Shown piece after piece: positions 1-6,024 of a stretch of 8,699 nucleotides of DNA. Position 1 is the first letter of the stretch; every line of letters starts with the position of its first letter. This stretch comes from an uncultured Ruminococcus sp. (lineage in GTDB: Bacteria; Bacillota; Clostridia; Oscillospirales; Acutalibacteraceae). Under the pieces are notes generated by a model that had not been told where the DNA came from, searched no databases, and saw only the letters and a program-made list of their open reading frames with translations. The position numbers were made by a program, and so were the translations under genes. The stretch lies in the NCBI GenBank assembly GCA_905234305.1, contig CAJOHT010000114.1, positions 1-8,699 on the forward strand. Reading direction: 5' to 3'.

Positions 1-1
1 A

Positions 2-751
2 AGCAGGCTGCAGGAAAGACTGCTGTCCGTTACCGACGAGGCTCCCAATGTTTTCTTTACAACATTCAGCTTCAAAATCGGTGAAGGGCTTGAAGAACAG
101 ATCAAAAGCTTTGTCGCCGACCATCCGGGTACGGCTTTGATTGTCATTGATACGTTCCAGATGATTCGTAACACAGGAAGCGAGGTCAGCTATGCGAATG
201 ACTACAACGAGATTGAGATTCTCAAAAAGCTTGCGGAAGAATTGAAGATAACCATTCTTCTTGTTCATCATCTTCGTAAGCAGGGTGACAGCGACCCGTT
301 CAATATGCTCTCAGGCACCAACGGACTTGCCGGTGGTGTAGACACGATGTTCGTTTTCGACAAGAGCAAGCGCTGTTCCACCAACGCCACACTCTACTGC
401 TCAGGGCGCGACATTGAGGACAGAGAGATTGAACTTTGCTTTGACAAGGACAACTGTGTTTGGAATTTCGTTTCCGACAGCTCGGATAACCCCGAAATGC
501 TGCTACCGGTTGAAATGCAGAAGCTCATTGAGATGATGAAGGAAATCTTTTTCTTCTCCGGAAGTAATTCTGACTTCATTGAACGATACAATCAATATAC
601 TGGCAGAGAAATCAAAGCCAATTCTCTGAAGCGAATGATGAACCGCTACCGTTTGGAGTTGGAAGATAACAACATTTATTTTGAGTCGTCCAAGCGAAAC
701 AACGTCCGTGTTATCGACATCTACTACGAACCGCATACAGACGATTCGTAA
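2..751 (+). CDS. RepA-like AAA family ATPase of a mobile element, 5'-partial
   Basis: The reading frame is open from base 2, so the gene starts left of the window; 249 residues are visible. The segment ALIVIDTFQMIR (about residues 43-54) is a Walker B strand ending in the catalytic aspartate. LLVHHLRKQGDSDP, NMLSGTNGLAGGVDTMFVFD and CSGRDIEDREIEL follow, in the order seen in RecA-like hexameric ATPases of the RepA/AAA_25 type. The last 80 residues resemble a small DNA-binding domain. The Walker A loop lies outside the window. Such proteins are common in clostridial integrative and mobilizable elements next to mobC and relaxase genes, where they are taken to be replication helicase-type ATPases. 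Here a mobC start lies 380 bp downstream, which fits. The TTG at 137 is internal and not a real start. Family assignment is from remembered conserved motifs; the exact cellular role is inferred. Confidence 0.85.
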   Translation, partial: SRLQERLLSVTDEAPNVFFTTFSFKIGEGLEEQIKSFVADHPGTALIVIDTFQMIRNTGSEVSYANDYNEIEILKKLAEELKITILLVHHLRKQGDSDPFNMLSGTNGLAGGVDTMFVFDKSKRCSTNATLYCSGRDIEDREIELCFDKDNCVWNFVSDSSDNPEMLLPVEMQKLIEMMKEIFFFSGSNSDFIERYNQYTGREIKANSLKRMMNRYRLELEDNNIYFESSKRNNVRVIDIYYEPHTDDS

Positions 752-754
752 AAA

Positions 755-826
755 GTACGATAGGTACGGTATGTACGATATTATACCGCCCTCAAAAATA
801 TCGTCTTTATCGTCCATATCGTCCGC
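755..826. repeat. Two facing arrays of 9-bp repeats (iteron-like)
   Basis: Three direct 9-bp units, GTACGATAG, GTACGGTAT and GTACGATAT, lie at 755-781. After 18 bp come three units in the opposite sense, TATCGTCTT, TATCGTCCA and TATCGTCCG, at 799-825. The reverse complement of the first array reads TATCGTAC-like, so all six share a TATCGT(A/C)C core, three per orientation. The position directly after a RepA-like ATPase gene suggests protein-binding iterons of an origin. This is inferred from layout only. Confidence 0.6.
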
Positions 827-828
827 GG

Positions 829-912
829 CCAAATTTGCGCCCTGTTTTCCCGAATTTGCCGACGTGTTGGCTTTTCAGCCATTATTCGGGTTGTAAACAG
901 GTGCGAATTTGG
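829..912. other. 84-nt nested inverted repeat, candidate origin hairpin
   Basis: Three nested perfect inverted repeats share one centre. The outer one is CCAAATT at 829-835 with AATTTGG at 906-912, continued by CCTGTTT at 841-847 with AAACAGG at 895-901. The middle is CCCGAAT at 849-855 with ATTCGGG at 884-890. The inner is TGGCT at 868-872 with AGCCA at 877-881 around a TTTC loop. Together they form one long imperfect hairpin. There is no U-tract after it, so it is not a normal terminator. A role as a single-strand origin or other replication structure of the mobile element is inference. Confidence 0.55.
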
Positions 913-955
913 GCAACGTGTGCCCGTATTAAAGCGAGTATGTAACGACGCTTTA
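911..955. repeat. Two further short hairpins in the element's non-coding region
   Basis: GGGCA at 911-915 pairs with TGCCC at 921-925 around a 5-nt loop; it shares bases 911-912 with the large hairpin to its left, so the two may be alternatives. TAAAGCG at 930-936 pairs with CGCTTTA at 949-955 around a 12-nt loop. Neither is followed by a T-run on the plus strand. They extend the structured zone between the ATPase gene and the oriT-like cluster. Confidence 0.45.
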
Positions 956-994
956 TTTAACGGCAGATTTAACCGCAGGGAAAATTAAATATCT

Positions 995-1117
995 GTAACA
1001 AACGAGGGTTAGGGTTACGCAGGTCACAGACTTCGGTCTGTGGCAAGCATCGCATTCGACCGGTCGCTCAGCGCCCTGCCGATGCAGCTTGGCGGGACAC
1101 CCGCACCCGTTTGTTAC
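995..1117. other. Candidate oriT (transfer origin) with nested inverted repeats
   Basis: A perfect 10-bp inverted repeat, GTAACAAACG at 995-1004 and CGTTTGTTAC at 1108-1117, brackets a cluster of structures. These are a GGGTTA doublet (1006-1017), a CACAGAC-TTCG-GTCTGTG hairpin (1025-1042), a stem of CAAG and CATCG (1044-1052) with CGATG and CTTG (1080-1091), the palindrome CGACCGGTCG (1057-1066) inside that stem, and a GCGGG-ACA-CCCGC hairpin (1092-1104). The cluster ends 15 bp before the mobC-like start. Mobilization origins normally sit just upstream of mobC and relaxase genes and contain hairpins beside the nick site. The GCGCCCTGC stretch at 1071-1079 is a possible nick-site neighbourhood, but I cannot assign a nick. 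Confidence 0.55.
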
Positions 1118-1120
1118 GGC

Positions 1121-1127
1121 GGAAAGG
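1121..1127 (+). promoter_or_regulatory. Ribosome binding site deciding the mobC-like start
   Basis: GGAAAGG lies 5 nt before ATG 1133. This favours 1133 over the in-frame GTG at 1040, which begins inside the oriT-like hairpin and would add 31 residues with no family resemblance. Confidence 0.6.
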
Positions 1128-1132
1128 TTAAT

Positions 1133-1248
1133 ATGAAGAATAGAAAACTTAGCATTAGAATCAGTGAAGAAGATTTGCGAACGCTTCATCACAAGGCAGA
1201 TAAAGCCAAACTATCAATAACAGACTACGTTACAAAAGCCTGTTTAGG
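1133..1248 (+). pseudogene. mobC: Truncated mobC (relaxosome accessory protein), first 39 codons
   Basis: Only the N-terminal DNA-binding part survives: a basic start, the beta-strand KLSIRISEEDLRTL and a helix ending AKLSITDYVTKACLG. Full MobC proteins run to roughly 100-130 residues and are followed by a relaxase gene; neither the rest of mobC nor a relaxase is present. Context supports the call: an oriT-like cluster just upstream and a RepA-like ATPase before that. The match is from memory of the family and short, so the symbol is a best estimate. Confidence 0.6.
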
Positions 1249-1609
1249 TAATGCATTTGAGAATTGTGAGAATATAAAAACTGTAACTTTTGGAAATAAA
1301 GTGACAAATATAGGGGGAGAAGCATTTAAGAATTGCAAAAGCATTGAAACTGTAATGATTCCTGATAGTGTAAAAACTATTGATTATAGCGCATTTCAAA
1401 ATTGTACAAACTTAGAGTCCTTAACTATTGGCAATAGTGTTCAAAGCATAGGTGAACGTGCATTTATGAATACGGGACTTAAAAATGTTTCTTTGGGAAA
1501 TGCGATAAAAAGCATAGGCATTTATGCATTTAACTGCGAAGGGTTAAAAAGCATCACTATTCCGGAAAGTGTAGTTTACATAGGGGAGAACGCTTTTGGT
1601 TTCTTTTGA
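1133..1609 (+). CDS. Chimeric ORF: MobC-like N-terminus fused to BspA-type leucine-rich repeats
   Basis: The 158-residue product has two unrelated parts. Residues 1-39 (MKNRKLSIRISEEDLRTL through DYVTKACLG) match the ribbon-helix-helix start of MobC-type relaxosome proteins. Residues 40-158 are about five BspA-type leucine-rich repeats of 22-23 residues, each of the form AFxxCxxLxxVxIxxxVxxIGxx. The change occurs within one IGxxAF unit, at about 1248/1249. The plus-strand sequence also becomes clearly more AT-rich there. No signal peptide remains, so the repeats cannot be exported as in normal BspA-like proteins. The frame ends at TGA 1607, beyond which the same frame continues as the next entry. 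The simplest reading is a recombination or deletion junction between a mobile element and a surface-protein gene; an assembly join is also possible. The product is probably not functional. Confidence 0.7.
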   Translation: MKNRKLSIRISEEDLRTLHHKADKAKLSITDYVTKACLGNAFENCENIKTVTFGNKVTNIGGEAFKNCKSIETVMIPDSVKTIDYSAFQNCTNLESLTIGNSVQSIGERAFMNTGLKNVSLGNAIKSIGIYAFNCEGLKSITIPESVVYIGENAFGFF

Positions 1610-1642
1610 AAGCACTATTCTGATGATTCAGTATTAGTAAAG
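1607..1642 (+). other. In-frame TGA and readable linking segment inside the LRR gene
   Basis: TGA at 1607-1609 is followed in the same frame by KHYSDDSVLVK and then VDGFTINGYIGSEAERYA, the usual continuation of BspA-type repeats (acidic or tyrosine-rich turn, then DGFTIxGYxGSxAExYA). No frame change is needed. A single nonsense change therefore separates two halves of one gene. There is no convincing ribosome binding site or ATG to restart translation at 1643. Confidence 0.75.
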
Positions 1643-3361
1643 GTGGACGGGTTTACAATTAACGGATATATCGGTTCCGAAGCCGAGCGTTATGCAGGTA
1701 GGTATACTCTAGATTTTGTTGCGTTCAATACACCTCAAGAAACAATTGACAACAAACTATATTTAAGTGTTTCTTCTATTACCCTAAAGCCCGGTGAAGT
1801 ATTTGATTTTAAAGTAACCGATTCGCAAGGAAGAGAAGTAGATAAAACAGATTTAACTTATATATTGAAGAATAATAACTTTGCGTATCTTAACTCTGAA
1901 AAACAAATTGTAGCTTTAAAAAACGGAGTCACAACCATTGGAGTAAAAGGTGCGGGAACCATACGCGTAACAGTTGACAGTTCAACTTGGGAGTTTAATG
2001 AGAATACAGGGACGCTAACAATCGGTGGAACCGATAATATGAGGAACTTCTATTATGATAACGAAGAAGATACAAGTATCCCTTGGAATAGTTTTAAAAA
2101 CGACATAAAATGTATTGATGTTGACGGTGTTATTTCAATAGGCTCCTGTGCTTTTTGGGGTTGTGAAAACTTGACAGATGTGATAATCGGCGAAAGTGTT
2201 AAAAAGATTGGAGAAGAAGCGTTTAAAAAATGCAATAATATTCAATCAATAACGATTAAAGGAGAAGTTCCGTCCAGTGAGTTTTCTTTCGATTACTGTC
2301 TGAATCCATTTGAACTAAGAATTAAAGATTTAGTGATTCGCTATAATGACTCCGATAAAGAAATAGCTATAGACGGAGAAGGTCAACTGGATAATAACGG
2401 TAATGATATTATTTGGTCTTTGGTTGATATGGAAAAGGTTAAATCCGTTGTAATAGGAGATAAAGTTACCAAACTCCCTAATTATTTTTTTAATGGGTTA
2501 AAGTCTATTGAAAAAGTCCAAGTTGATACAAATAATCCCAGCTACAGTTCATTTGAAAACAATGTTTATAATAAAGGCATAACTAAATTAATAGATTATT
2601 CTGTAGTAAACGGGAATGATTATTTTGAGGTTCCTGATACTGTAAAAGTTATTGGTGATTATGCTTTTTATGATAATCTGTCATTGAAGAAAATAAAGAT
2701 TCCTAAAAGTGTAGTTCAGATTTCCGATAATGCTTTTAAAACATCAGATATGACAATAATCGGATATAAAGATACTTCTGCTGAGTTGTTTGCTATTGAT
2801 AAGGGATATGAATTTGAATGTTTAGAAGATATAAAGGAAACCGTTTTGGATAATCCTACAGATTCGGCAACAAACAAACCTACCGAACCTACAACAACCG
2901 AGCCTACTCAGCCCGTTGCAGATAAAACGGCTGAATCAACAACAACCGAGCCGACAGAACCTAAGACAGTTAAACCAACAGAGCCTGCTGTAACCGAACC
3001 GCAGCCTGCTACGCCTGAGCCGACAGCTCCTGTAGTTGAGCCAAGCAATAACCAAAAGGATAATCCCGTCAAGATTACTGTAAAAGTCAAGACAGTTAGG
3101 CTCAAAAAGCTGAAGAAAAAAGCGAAAACAATTAAAGCTATTACCATTAAAGGTGCGCAGGGTAAGGTGAGCTGTAAGATTACAAAAGCGGCTAAAATCA
3201 AGAAGCACCTGAAAATCAACGCGAAAGGAGTTATTACCTTTACGGCGTGGAAAAAGGCTAAGCAGGGAACCTACAAAATCAAAGTAACAATCACCGTTAA
3301 GGGCAACTCGAAATACAAGCCTAAAACAATCAAAAAGACGGTGAAAATTAAGATTCGATAA
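1643..3361 (+). CDS. Downstream part of BspA-like leucine-rich-repeat surface protein
   Basis: The ORF gives 572 residues from GTG 1643, but the frame continues unbroken from the TGA at 1607, so this is the C-terminal portion of a larger protein. In order it contains: a repeat-capping segment DGFTINGYIGSEAERYA (2-18); an Ig-like group 2-type segment (about 38-112); a spacer WEFNENTGTLTIGGT (116-130), typical of BspA-like proteins; leucine-rich repeats (about 160-205 and 265-395); a Pro/Thr/Glu linker (402-474); and a lysine-rich beta-sandwich-like domain (475-572) ending VKIKIR. Family members are exported surface or secreted proteins involved in adhesion or carbohydrate contact. With the 5' end replaced by mobC sequence and a nonsense codon at 1607, this copy is most likely a pseudogene. 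Translation from 1643 would give a cytoplasmic fragment. Confidence 0.75.
   Translation: MDGFTINGYIGSEAERYAGRYTLDFVAFNTPQETIDNKLYLSVSSITLKPGEVFDFKVTDSQGREVDKTDLTYILKNNNFAYLNSEKQIVALKNGVTTIGVKGAGTIRVTVDSSTWEFNENTGTLTIGGTDNMRNFYYDNEEDTSIPWNSFKNDIKCIDVDGVISIGSCAFWGCENLTDVIIGESVKKIGEEAFKKCNNIQSITIKGEVPSSEFSFDYCLNPFELRIKDLVIRYNDSDKEIAIDGEGQLDNNGNDIIWSLVDMEKVKSVVIGDKVTKLPNYFFNGLKSIEKVQVDTNNPSYSSFENNVYNKGITKLIDYSVVNGNDYFEVPDTVKVIGDYAFYDNLSLKKIKIPKSVVQISDNAFKTSDMTIIGYKDTSAELFAIDKGYEFECLEDIKETVLDNPTDSATNKPTEPTTTEPTQPVADKTAESTTTEPTEPKTVKPTEPAVTEPQPATPEPTAPVVEPSNNQKDNPVKITVKVKTVRLKKLKKKAKTIKAITIKGAQGKVSCKITKAAKIKKHLKINAKGVITFTAWKKAKQGTYKIKVTITVKGNSKYKPKTIKKTVKIKIR
2846..3064 (+). repeat. Pro/Thr/Glu-rich linker-coding repeats
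   Basis: Low-complexity coding sequence with repeated TEPT and TEPTEP units. The nucleotide stretch ACAACAACCGAGCC occurs twice (about 2889 and 2939), suggesting repeat expansion. It connects the leucine-rich repeats to the lysine-rich C-terminal domain, as expected for a wall-spanning linker. Confidence 0.65.
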
Positions 3362-3414
3362 ACATTTAATGGAAAGCATAGGATTTACAGTATTTTTAAT
3401 TGAATAAAATAGAT

Positions 3415-3445
3415 AAACCGCTCTCTGCTGAGGGCGGTTTTATTA
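3415..3445 (+). terminator. Rho-independent terminator after the LRR gene
   Basis: An 11-nt arm at 3415-3425 (AAACCGCTCTC) pairs with 3430-3440 (GAGGGCGGTTT), with one G-U pair and a TGCT loop, followed by a short T-rich run. It lies 53 bp after the LRR stop codon. Confidence 0.8.
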
Positions 3446-3618
3446 GCTATAAAAAAGCCTTTTTGAATCGGGGATTAAGTTTGGGTTCATATATAAGTAA
3501 AAAATAACGTTTATTTCCCGATATTATTAGTATTCCGCTTGCGTGGAGCGCGCATAAATTCTGTCGGGATAACGCGGCGGATAGTTTAAGAGCGTTGTTT
3601 TTTCGTAATAATCGATTA
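3446..3618. other. Intergenic gap between the LRR terminator and the glycosylase pseudogene
   Basis: No gene seen. It contains TCCCGA (about 3516) facing TCGGGA (about 3563) and a perfect 12-bp palindrome ATAATCGATTAT at 3608-3619, which overlaps the glycosylase stop codon. There is no clear minus-strand terminator. Confidence 0.4.
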
Positions 3619-4180
3619 TCAATTGTTCATTATAAAATTACCGTAGGTATCGGGGCAGATTTCTTTTATCTTTTCCCTGAGTTTTAAAAAGTCGTCGAAC
3701 GCTTCGGGTTTTTGATTGGGATTGCGTAAAATAGCGGCGGGATGGAACATCGGCATCATAAGGAATTTTCCTTTTTGGAAAAATAATCCGTGTTCCTTAG
3801 TTATCCTTAAATCGGGTTTTATGAGCTTTTGTGCCGAAATTCTGCCGAGGCATACTATGATTTTCGGGTCAATGAGCTTTACCTGATTTCTCAGCCAGTT
3901 AATGCACATTTCCTGTTCCTCGGGTTTAGGATCGCGGTTATGGGGAGGACGGCATTTTACTATATTCGCTATGTATATGTTTTTATTTCGGTCTAAATCC
4001 ACGGCGTTCAGCATTTTATCCAGCAGCTTGCCGCCGCGTCCTACGAACGGCTCGCCTTGGATATCCTCGTTTTCGCCGGGACCCTCGCACGCCTACTACT
4101 ACATTATGGCGCGTTTCGCACAGCCCGCATTTTCGGCAGTTCAAGCACGCTTCTTTAAGTTCGGTAAAATTAGAAAACAT
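3619..4180 (-). pseudogene. Uracil-DNA glycosylase, family 4, broken by internal deletion and frameshift
   Basis: Family 4 uracil-DNA glycosylases are iron-sulfur enzymes that remove uracil from DNA in base excision repair. ATG 4180 has a GGAGG site 5 nt upstream and encodes MFSNFTELKEACLNCRKCGL with the N-terminal iron-sulfur cysteines, then CETRHNVVVGV. At about 4087-4090 the frame shifts; the other frame continues EGPGENEDIQGEPFVGRGGK and LLDKMLNAVDLD. Next come NIVKCRPPHNRDPKPEEQEMC (the other two cluster cysteines), IIVCLG and the MPMFHPAAILRNP active-site motif. Compared with intact relatives, about 11 residues between NVVxGV and EGPGE are missing: a loss near 32 bp, which is not a multiple of three. 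This removes the strand before the active-site loop and its first glycine. The intact part from ATG 4014 lacks that loop and should be inactive. It could also be an assembly error. Confidence 0.8.
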
Positions 4181-4185
4181 AAAAA

Positions 4186-4230
4186 CCTCCAGTAATTGCG
4201 CATTATGAATTTCGCATTGTTATCATTATA
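4186..4230 (-). promoter_or_regulatory. Putative promoter and ribosome binding site of the glycosylase gene
   Basis: Read on the minus strand, TATAAT at 4230-4225 is a perfect -10 box, 45 bp before ATG 4180, and GGAGG sits at 4190-4186. No good -35 hexamer is visible at 16-18 bp. It lies back-to-back with the pduL promoter. Confidence 0.45.
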
Positions 4231-4234
4231 CCTC

Positions 4235-4263
4235 TTGAAATTTAATCTATAATGAGTTAAAAT
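4235..4263 (+). promoter_or_regulatory. Putative promoter of pduL
   Basis: TTGAAA at 4235-4240 and TAAAAT at 4258-4263 are separated by 17 bp. A TATAAT at 4248-4253 is an alternative -10 but lacks a matching -35. A small CCGT-TTTT-ACGG hairpin at 4273-4284 would fall in the 5' leader. Confidence 0.5.
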
Positions 4264-4310
4264 AACTATAGACCGTTTTTACGGAAAAAATTTGATTGGT
4301 GGTTAGTTTA

Positions 4311-4880
4311 ATGAAAATTTTAGTAGAAACTTCTGCGCGTCATCTTCACGTATCGCGCGCTGATTTTGAGATCCTTTTCGGAAAAGACGCTCAGCTTACC
4401 AATAAGAAGGATTTATCCCAGCCCGGACAGTTCGCCTGCTTCGAGAAAGTAACAGTTGTAGGTCCTAAGGGCGAACTCAATATGTCGATTCTCGGACCCG
4501 AGCGTCCCCGTACTCAAGTTGAGGTTTCCTATACCGACGCACGAAAGCTCGGTATCGTTCCTCCCGTACGAGAATCGGGCGATGTTGATAATTCCCCGGG
4601 ATGTAAGCTCGTAGGTCCCGAGGGCGAGGTTGAAATCGAATGCGGTGTAATCGTAGCGAAAAGACATATCCACCTTACTCCCAAGGACGCTGAGGAGATG
4701 GGACTTAAAGAGAAGCAGATCGTTTCCGTTAAGGTTGGAACTCCAGGCGCACGTGAGACGATTTTCGGCGACGTTGTATGCCGCGTAAGCGAGAAATTCG
4801 CTCCCGCTATGCATATCGATACCGATGAGGCTAACGCGGCAGGCGTTGCGGGCAACGTTGAGGGAGAGATCATAGTTTGA
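4311..4880 (+). CDS. pduL: Phosphate propanoyltransferase (PduL-type phosphotransacylase), cytosolic form
   Basis: The 189-residue protein has the two-domain PduL layout. It converts an acyl-CoA plus phosphate to acyl phosphate and CoA, the step before acetate or propionate kinase. Zinc-binding histidine motifs are visible in both halves: RHLHVS (His11, His13), KRHIHLTP (His119, His121) and MHIDTDE (His168). The segment GPERPRTQVE (62-71) carries conserved basic residues. The protein begins directly with the catalytic domain, so the N-terminal encapsulation peptide of microcompartment versions is absent. This fits a housekeeping role in acetate formation. ATG 4311 is preferred over TTG 4296 because it starts the conserved domain and has GGTGG 7 nt upstream. 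No kinase gene is adjacent. It is a single-gene transcript with its own promoter and terminator. Confidence 0.9.
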   Translation: MKILVETSARHLHVSRADFEILFGKDAQLTNKKDLSQPGQFACFEKVTVVGPKGELNMSILGPERPRTQVEVSYTDARKLGIVPPVRESGDVDNSPGCKLVGPEGEVEIECGVIVAKRHIHLTPKDAEEMGLKEKQIVSVKVGTPGARETIFGDVVCRVSEKFAPAMHIDTDEANAAGVAGNVEGEIIV

Positions 4881-4914
4881 TTCGCGGTTAACGACGCGTA
4901 ATTTGTAATTAATT

Positions 4915-4959
4915 ATCGGGAAGACAGTTGACTTTTTCAACGCGTCTTCCCGATTTTTT
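4915..4959 (+). terminator. Strong terminator of pduL
   Basis: A perfect 11-bp stem, ATCGGGAAGAC at 4915-4925 with GTCTTCCCGAT at 4944-4954, encloses a second stem, GTTGA at 4927-4931 with TCAAC at 4937-4941. A T-run at 4954-4959 follows. The convergent lipoprotein gene stops 4 bp further on; the opposite strand has only a poor T-run, so bidirectional use is uncertain. Confidence 0.88.
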
Positions 4960-4962
4960 GGT

Positions 4963-6018
4963 TTATATTAGGCTTTTAAGTAGAGCCGAGGGCAGATTTT
5001 CGTACTGGGCTTTAGCTTTTCGGCTCGCTATAAAAAGATTGTATCCTTCCTTTTCAATAAAGAAATCGCGCGCGTAGTAGGTTCCGATATTGCCCGAGTG
5101 ACCGACTCCGCCGAGCGGTCCCAGTATTAGTCCGTAGCCGTATTGCTCCGCATAATCGGGGGAGTAGTCCTTTGTCATTTCCTTATAAGTTTTTTTGGAT
5201 ATTAGCTCTCCGCTTTGGAGCGCCGTCATCCATTTATCCATATCGGCGGCGTTAGCGACAACGTCGCCCGCGCCTTTAGTCATTCCCTTGCAGTTTTCGA
5301 CCGTAGTGAATGTGTCGTAGGTAAGTCCTTTTGCCCATTTGGGGTTGTCTCTTACCTCGTCGACAAACCCCGAATGAGTCATCCCTAAAGGCTTAAAGAT
5401 ATTAGTCCTGATAAAGTCTATGTATTTTTTGCCCGAAGCCTTTTCGACGATATTAGCGAGCAGGATGTAGTTTGTGTTGGAATACTCATATTTAGTATCG
5501 GGCTTACATGAGAGAGTCAAGTTGAAAATTGTTTTTAATATCGAATCGGTATTCTGAGCTTCCGTCTGTTCGGGGGCGATTTTATATTTATCCTCGGCTA
5601 TGTTTTTCGGTAATCCCGACCTCATTGTGAGAAGATTTTTTATCGTGATTTTCTTTCCCTGAGTATACTTGGGGAAAAATTTATCTATTGTGTCGTTTAC
5701 GTTGAGCTTGCCTTTTTGCTTAAGCATCATAACCGCGGCAGCGCAGAATTGTTTTGAAACCGAGCCTATGTACATACTTGAGTTTAAGGTCAGCTTTTTG
5801 CCTTTTTCGTCGGTACCTGTTACCGAACTGTATACGGGCTTTCCGTTATGAGTCAGGTAAACAATTCCCTCAAAGCTGTTTTGTTTCAGCGTTTTGTCCA
5901 TTTTCTTTTTTGTTTCAGCATTTGTAACGCTTGAATTCTTAGTCGCGGCGGGAGACGAACAAGCCGTAACAGAACAAATCAGAATCGCCGATAATACTAA
6001 AGCGAATATTTTTCTCAT
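4963..6018 (-). CDS. Serine hydrolase, class C beta-lactamase/penicillin-binding-like lipoprotein
   Basis: The 351-residue protein starts with a lipoprotein signal: MRK, a hydrophobic core, and the lipobox SVTAC with Cys20 as the lipidation site. It is therefore predicted to sit on the outer face of the membrane. The catalytic motifs of the class C beta-lactamase-like family are all present: SVSK (Ser86, Lys89), YSN (Tyr179-Asn181) and HSG (His307-Gly309), the HSG replacing the KTG of true beta-lactamases. Family members act as D-amino-acid peptidases, esterases or cell-wall enzymes, so the substrate cannot be given. The HSG motif and the lack of resistance context argue against a dedicated beta-lactamase. 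The ATG follows AAGGAG, which overlaps the stop of the upstream hemolysin III gene, so the two are co-transcribed. Confidence 0.88.
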   Translation of the reverse strand: MRKIFALVLSAILICSVTACSSPAATKNSSVTNAETKKKMDKTLKQNSFEGIVYLTHNGKPVYSSVTGTDEKGKKLTLNSSMYIGSVSKQFCAAAVMMLKQKGKLNVNDTIDKFFPKYTQGKKITIKNLLTMRSGLPKNIAEDKYKIAPEQTEAQNTDSILKTIFNLTLSCKPDTKYEYSNTNYILLANIVEKASGKKYIDFIRTNIFKPLGMTHSGFVDEVRDNPKWAKGLTYDTFTTVENCKGMTKGAGDVVANAADMDKWMTALQSGELISKKTYKEMTKDYSPDYAEQYGYGLILGPLGGVGHSGNIGTYYARDFFIEKEGYNLFIASRKAKAQYENLPSALLKSLI

Positions 6019-6024
6019 AATTAT

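Noticed and set aside
755..826. CRISPR-like array
   Set aside because: The units are only 9 bp, tandem without spacers, and reverse orientation half-way.
1006..1017. Telomere-like GGGTTA doublet
   Set aside because: Only two copies in a bacterial context; treated as part of the oriT-like cluster.
1040..1132. In-frame GTG start at 1040 extending the MobC/LRR ORF
   Set aside because: It lies inside the oriT-like hairpin, has no ribosome binding site, and the added 31 residues match nothing expected; ATG 1133 has GGAAAGG upstream.
1607..1609. TGA read as selenocysteine or tryptophan
   Set aside because: No selenoprotein family context, and TGA serves as a normal stop elsewhere in the window (pduL).
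2936..3379. Minus-strand ORFs over the LRR C-terminal region
   Set aside because: They mirror the Pro/Thr- and Lys-rich coding repeats, have no ribosome binding site and show no domain.
4273..4284. CCGT-TTTT-ACGG hairpin as a terminator
   Set aside because: Only 4 bp of stem, followed by A rather than T on the plus strand, and placed in the pduL leader.
4413..4940. Minus-strand ORFs across pduL
   Set aside because: Shadows of the intact pduL gene; one runs through the pduL terminator.
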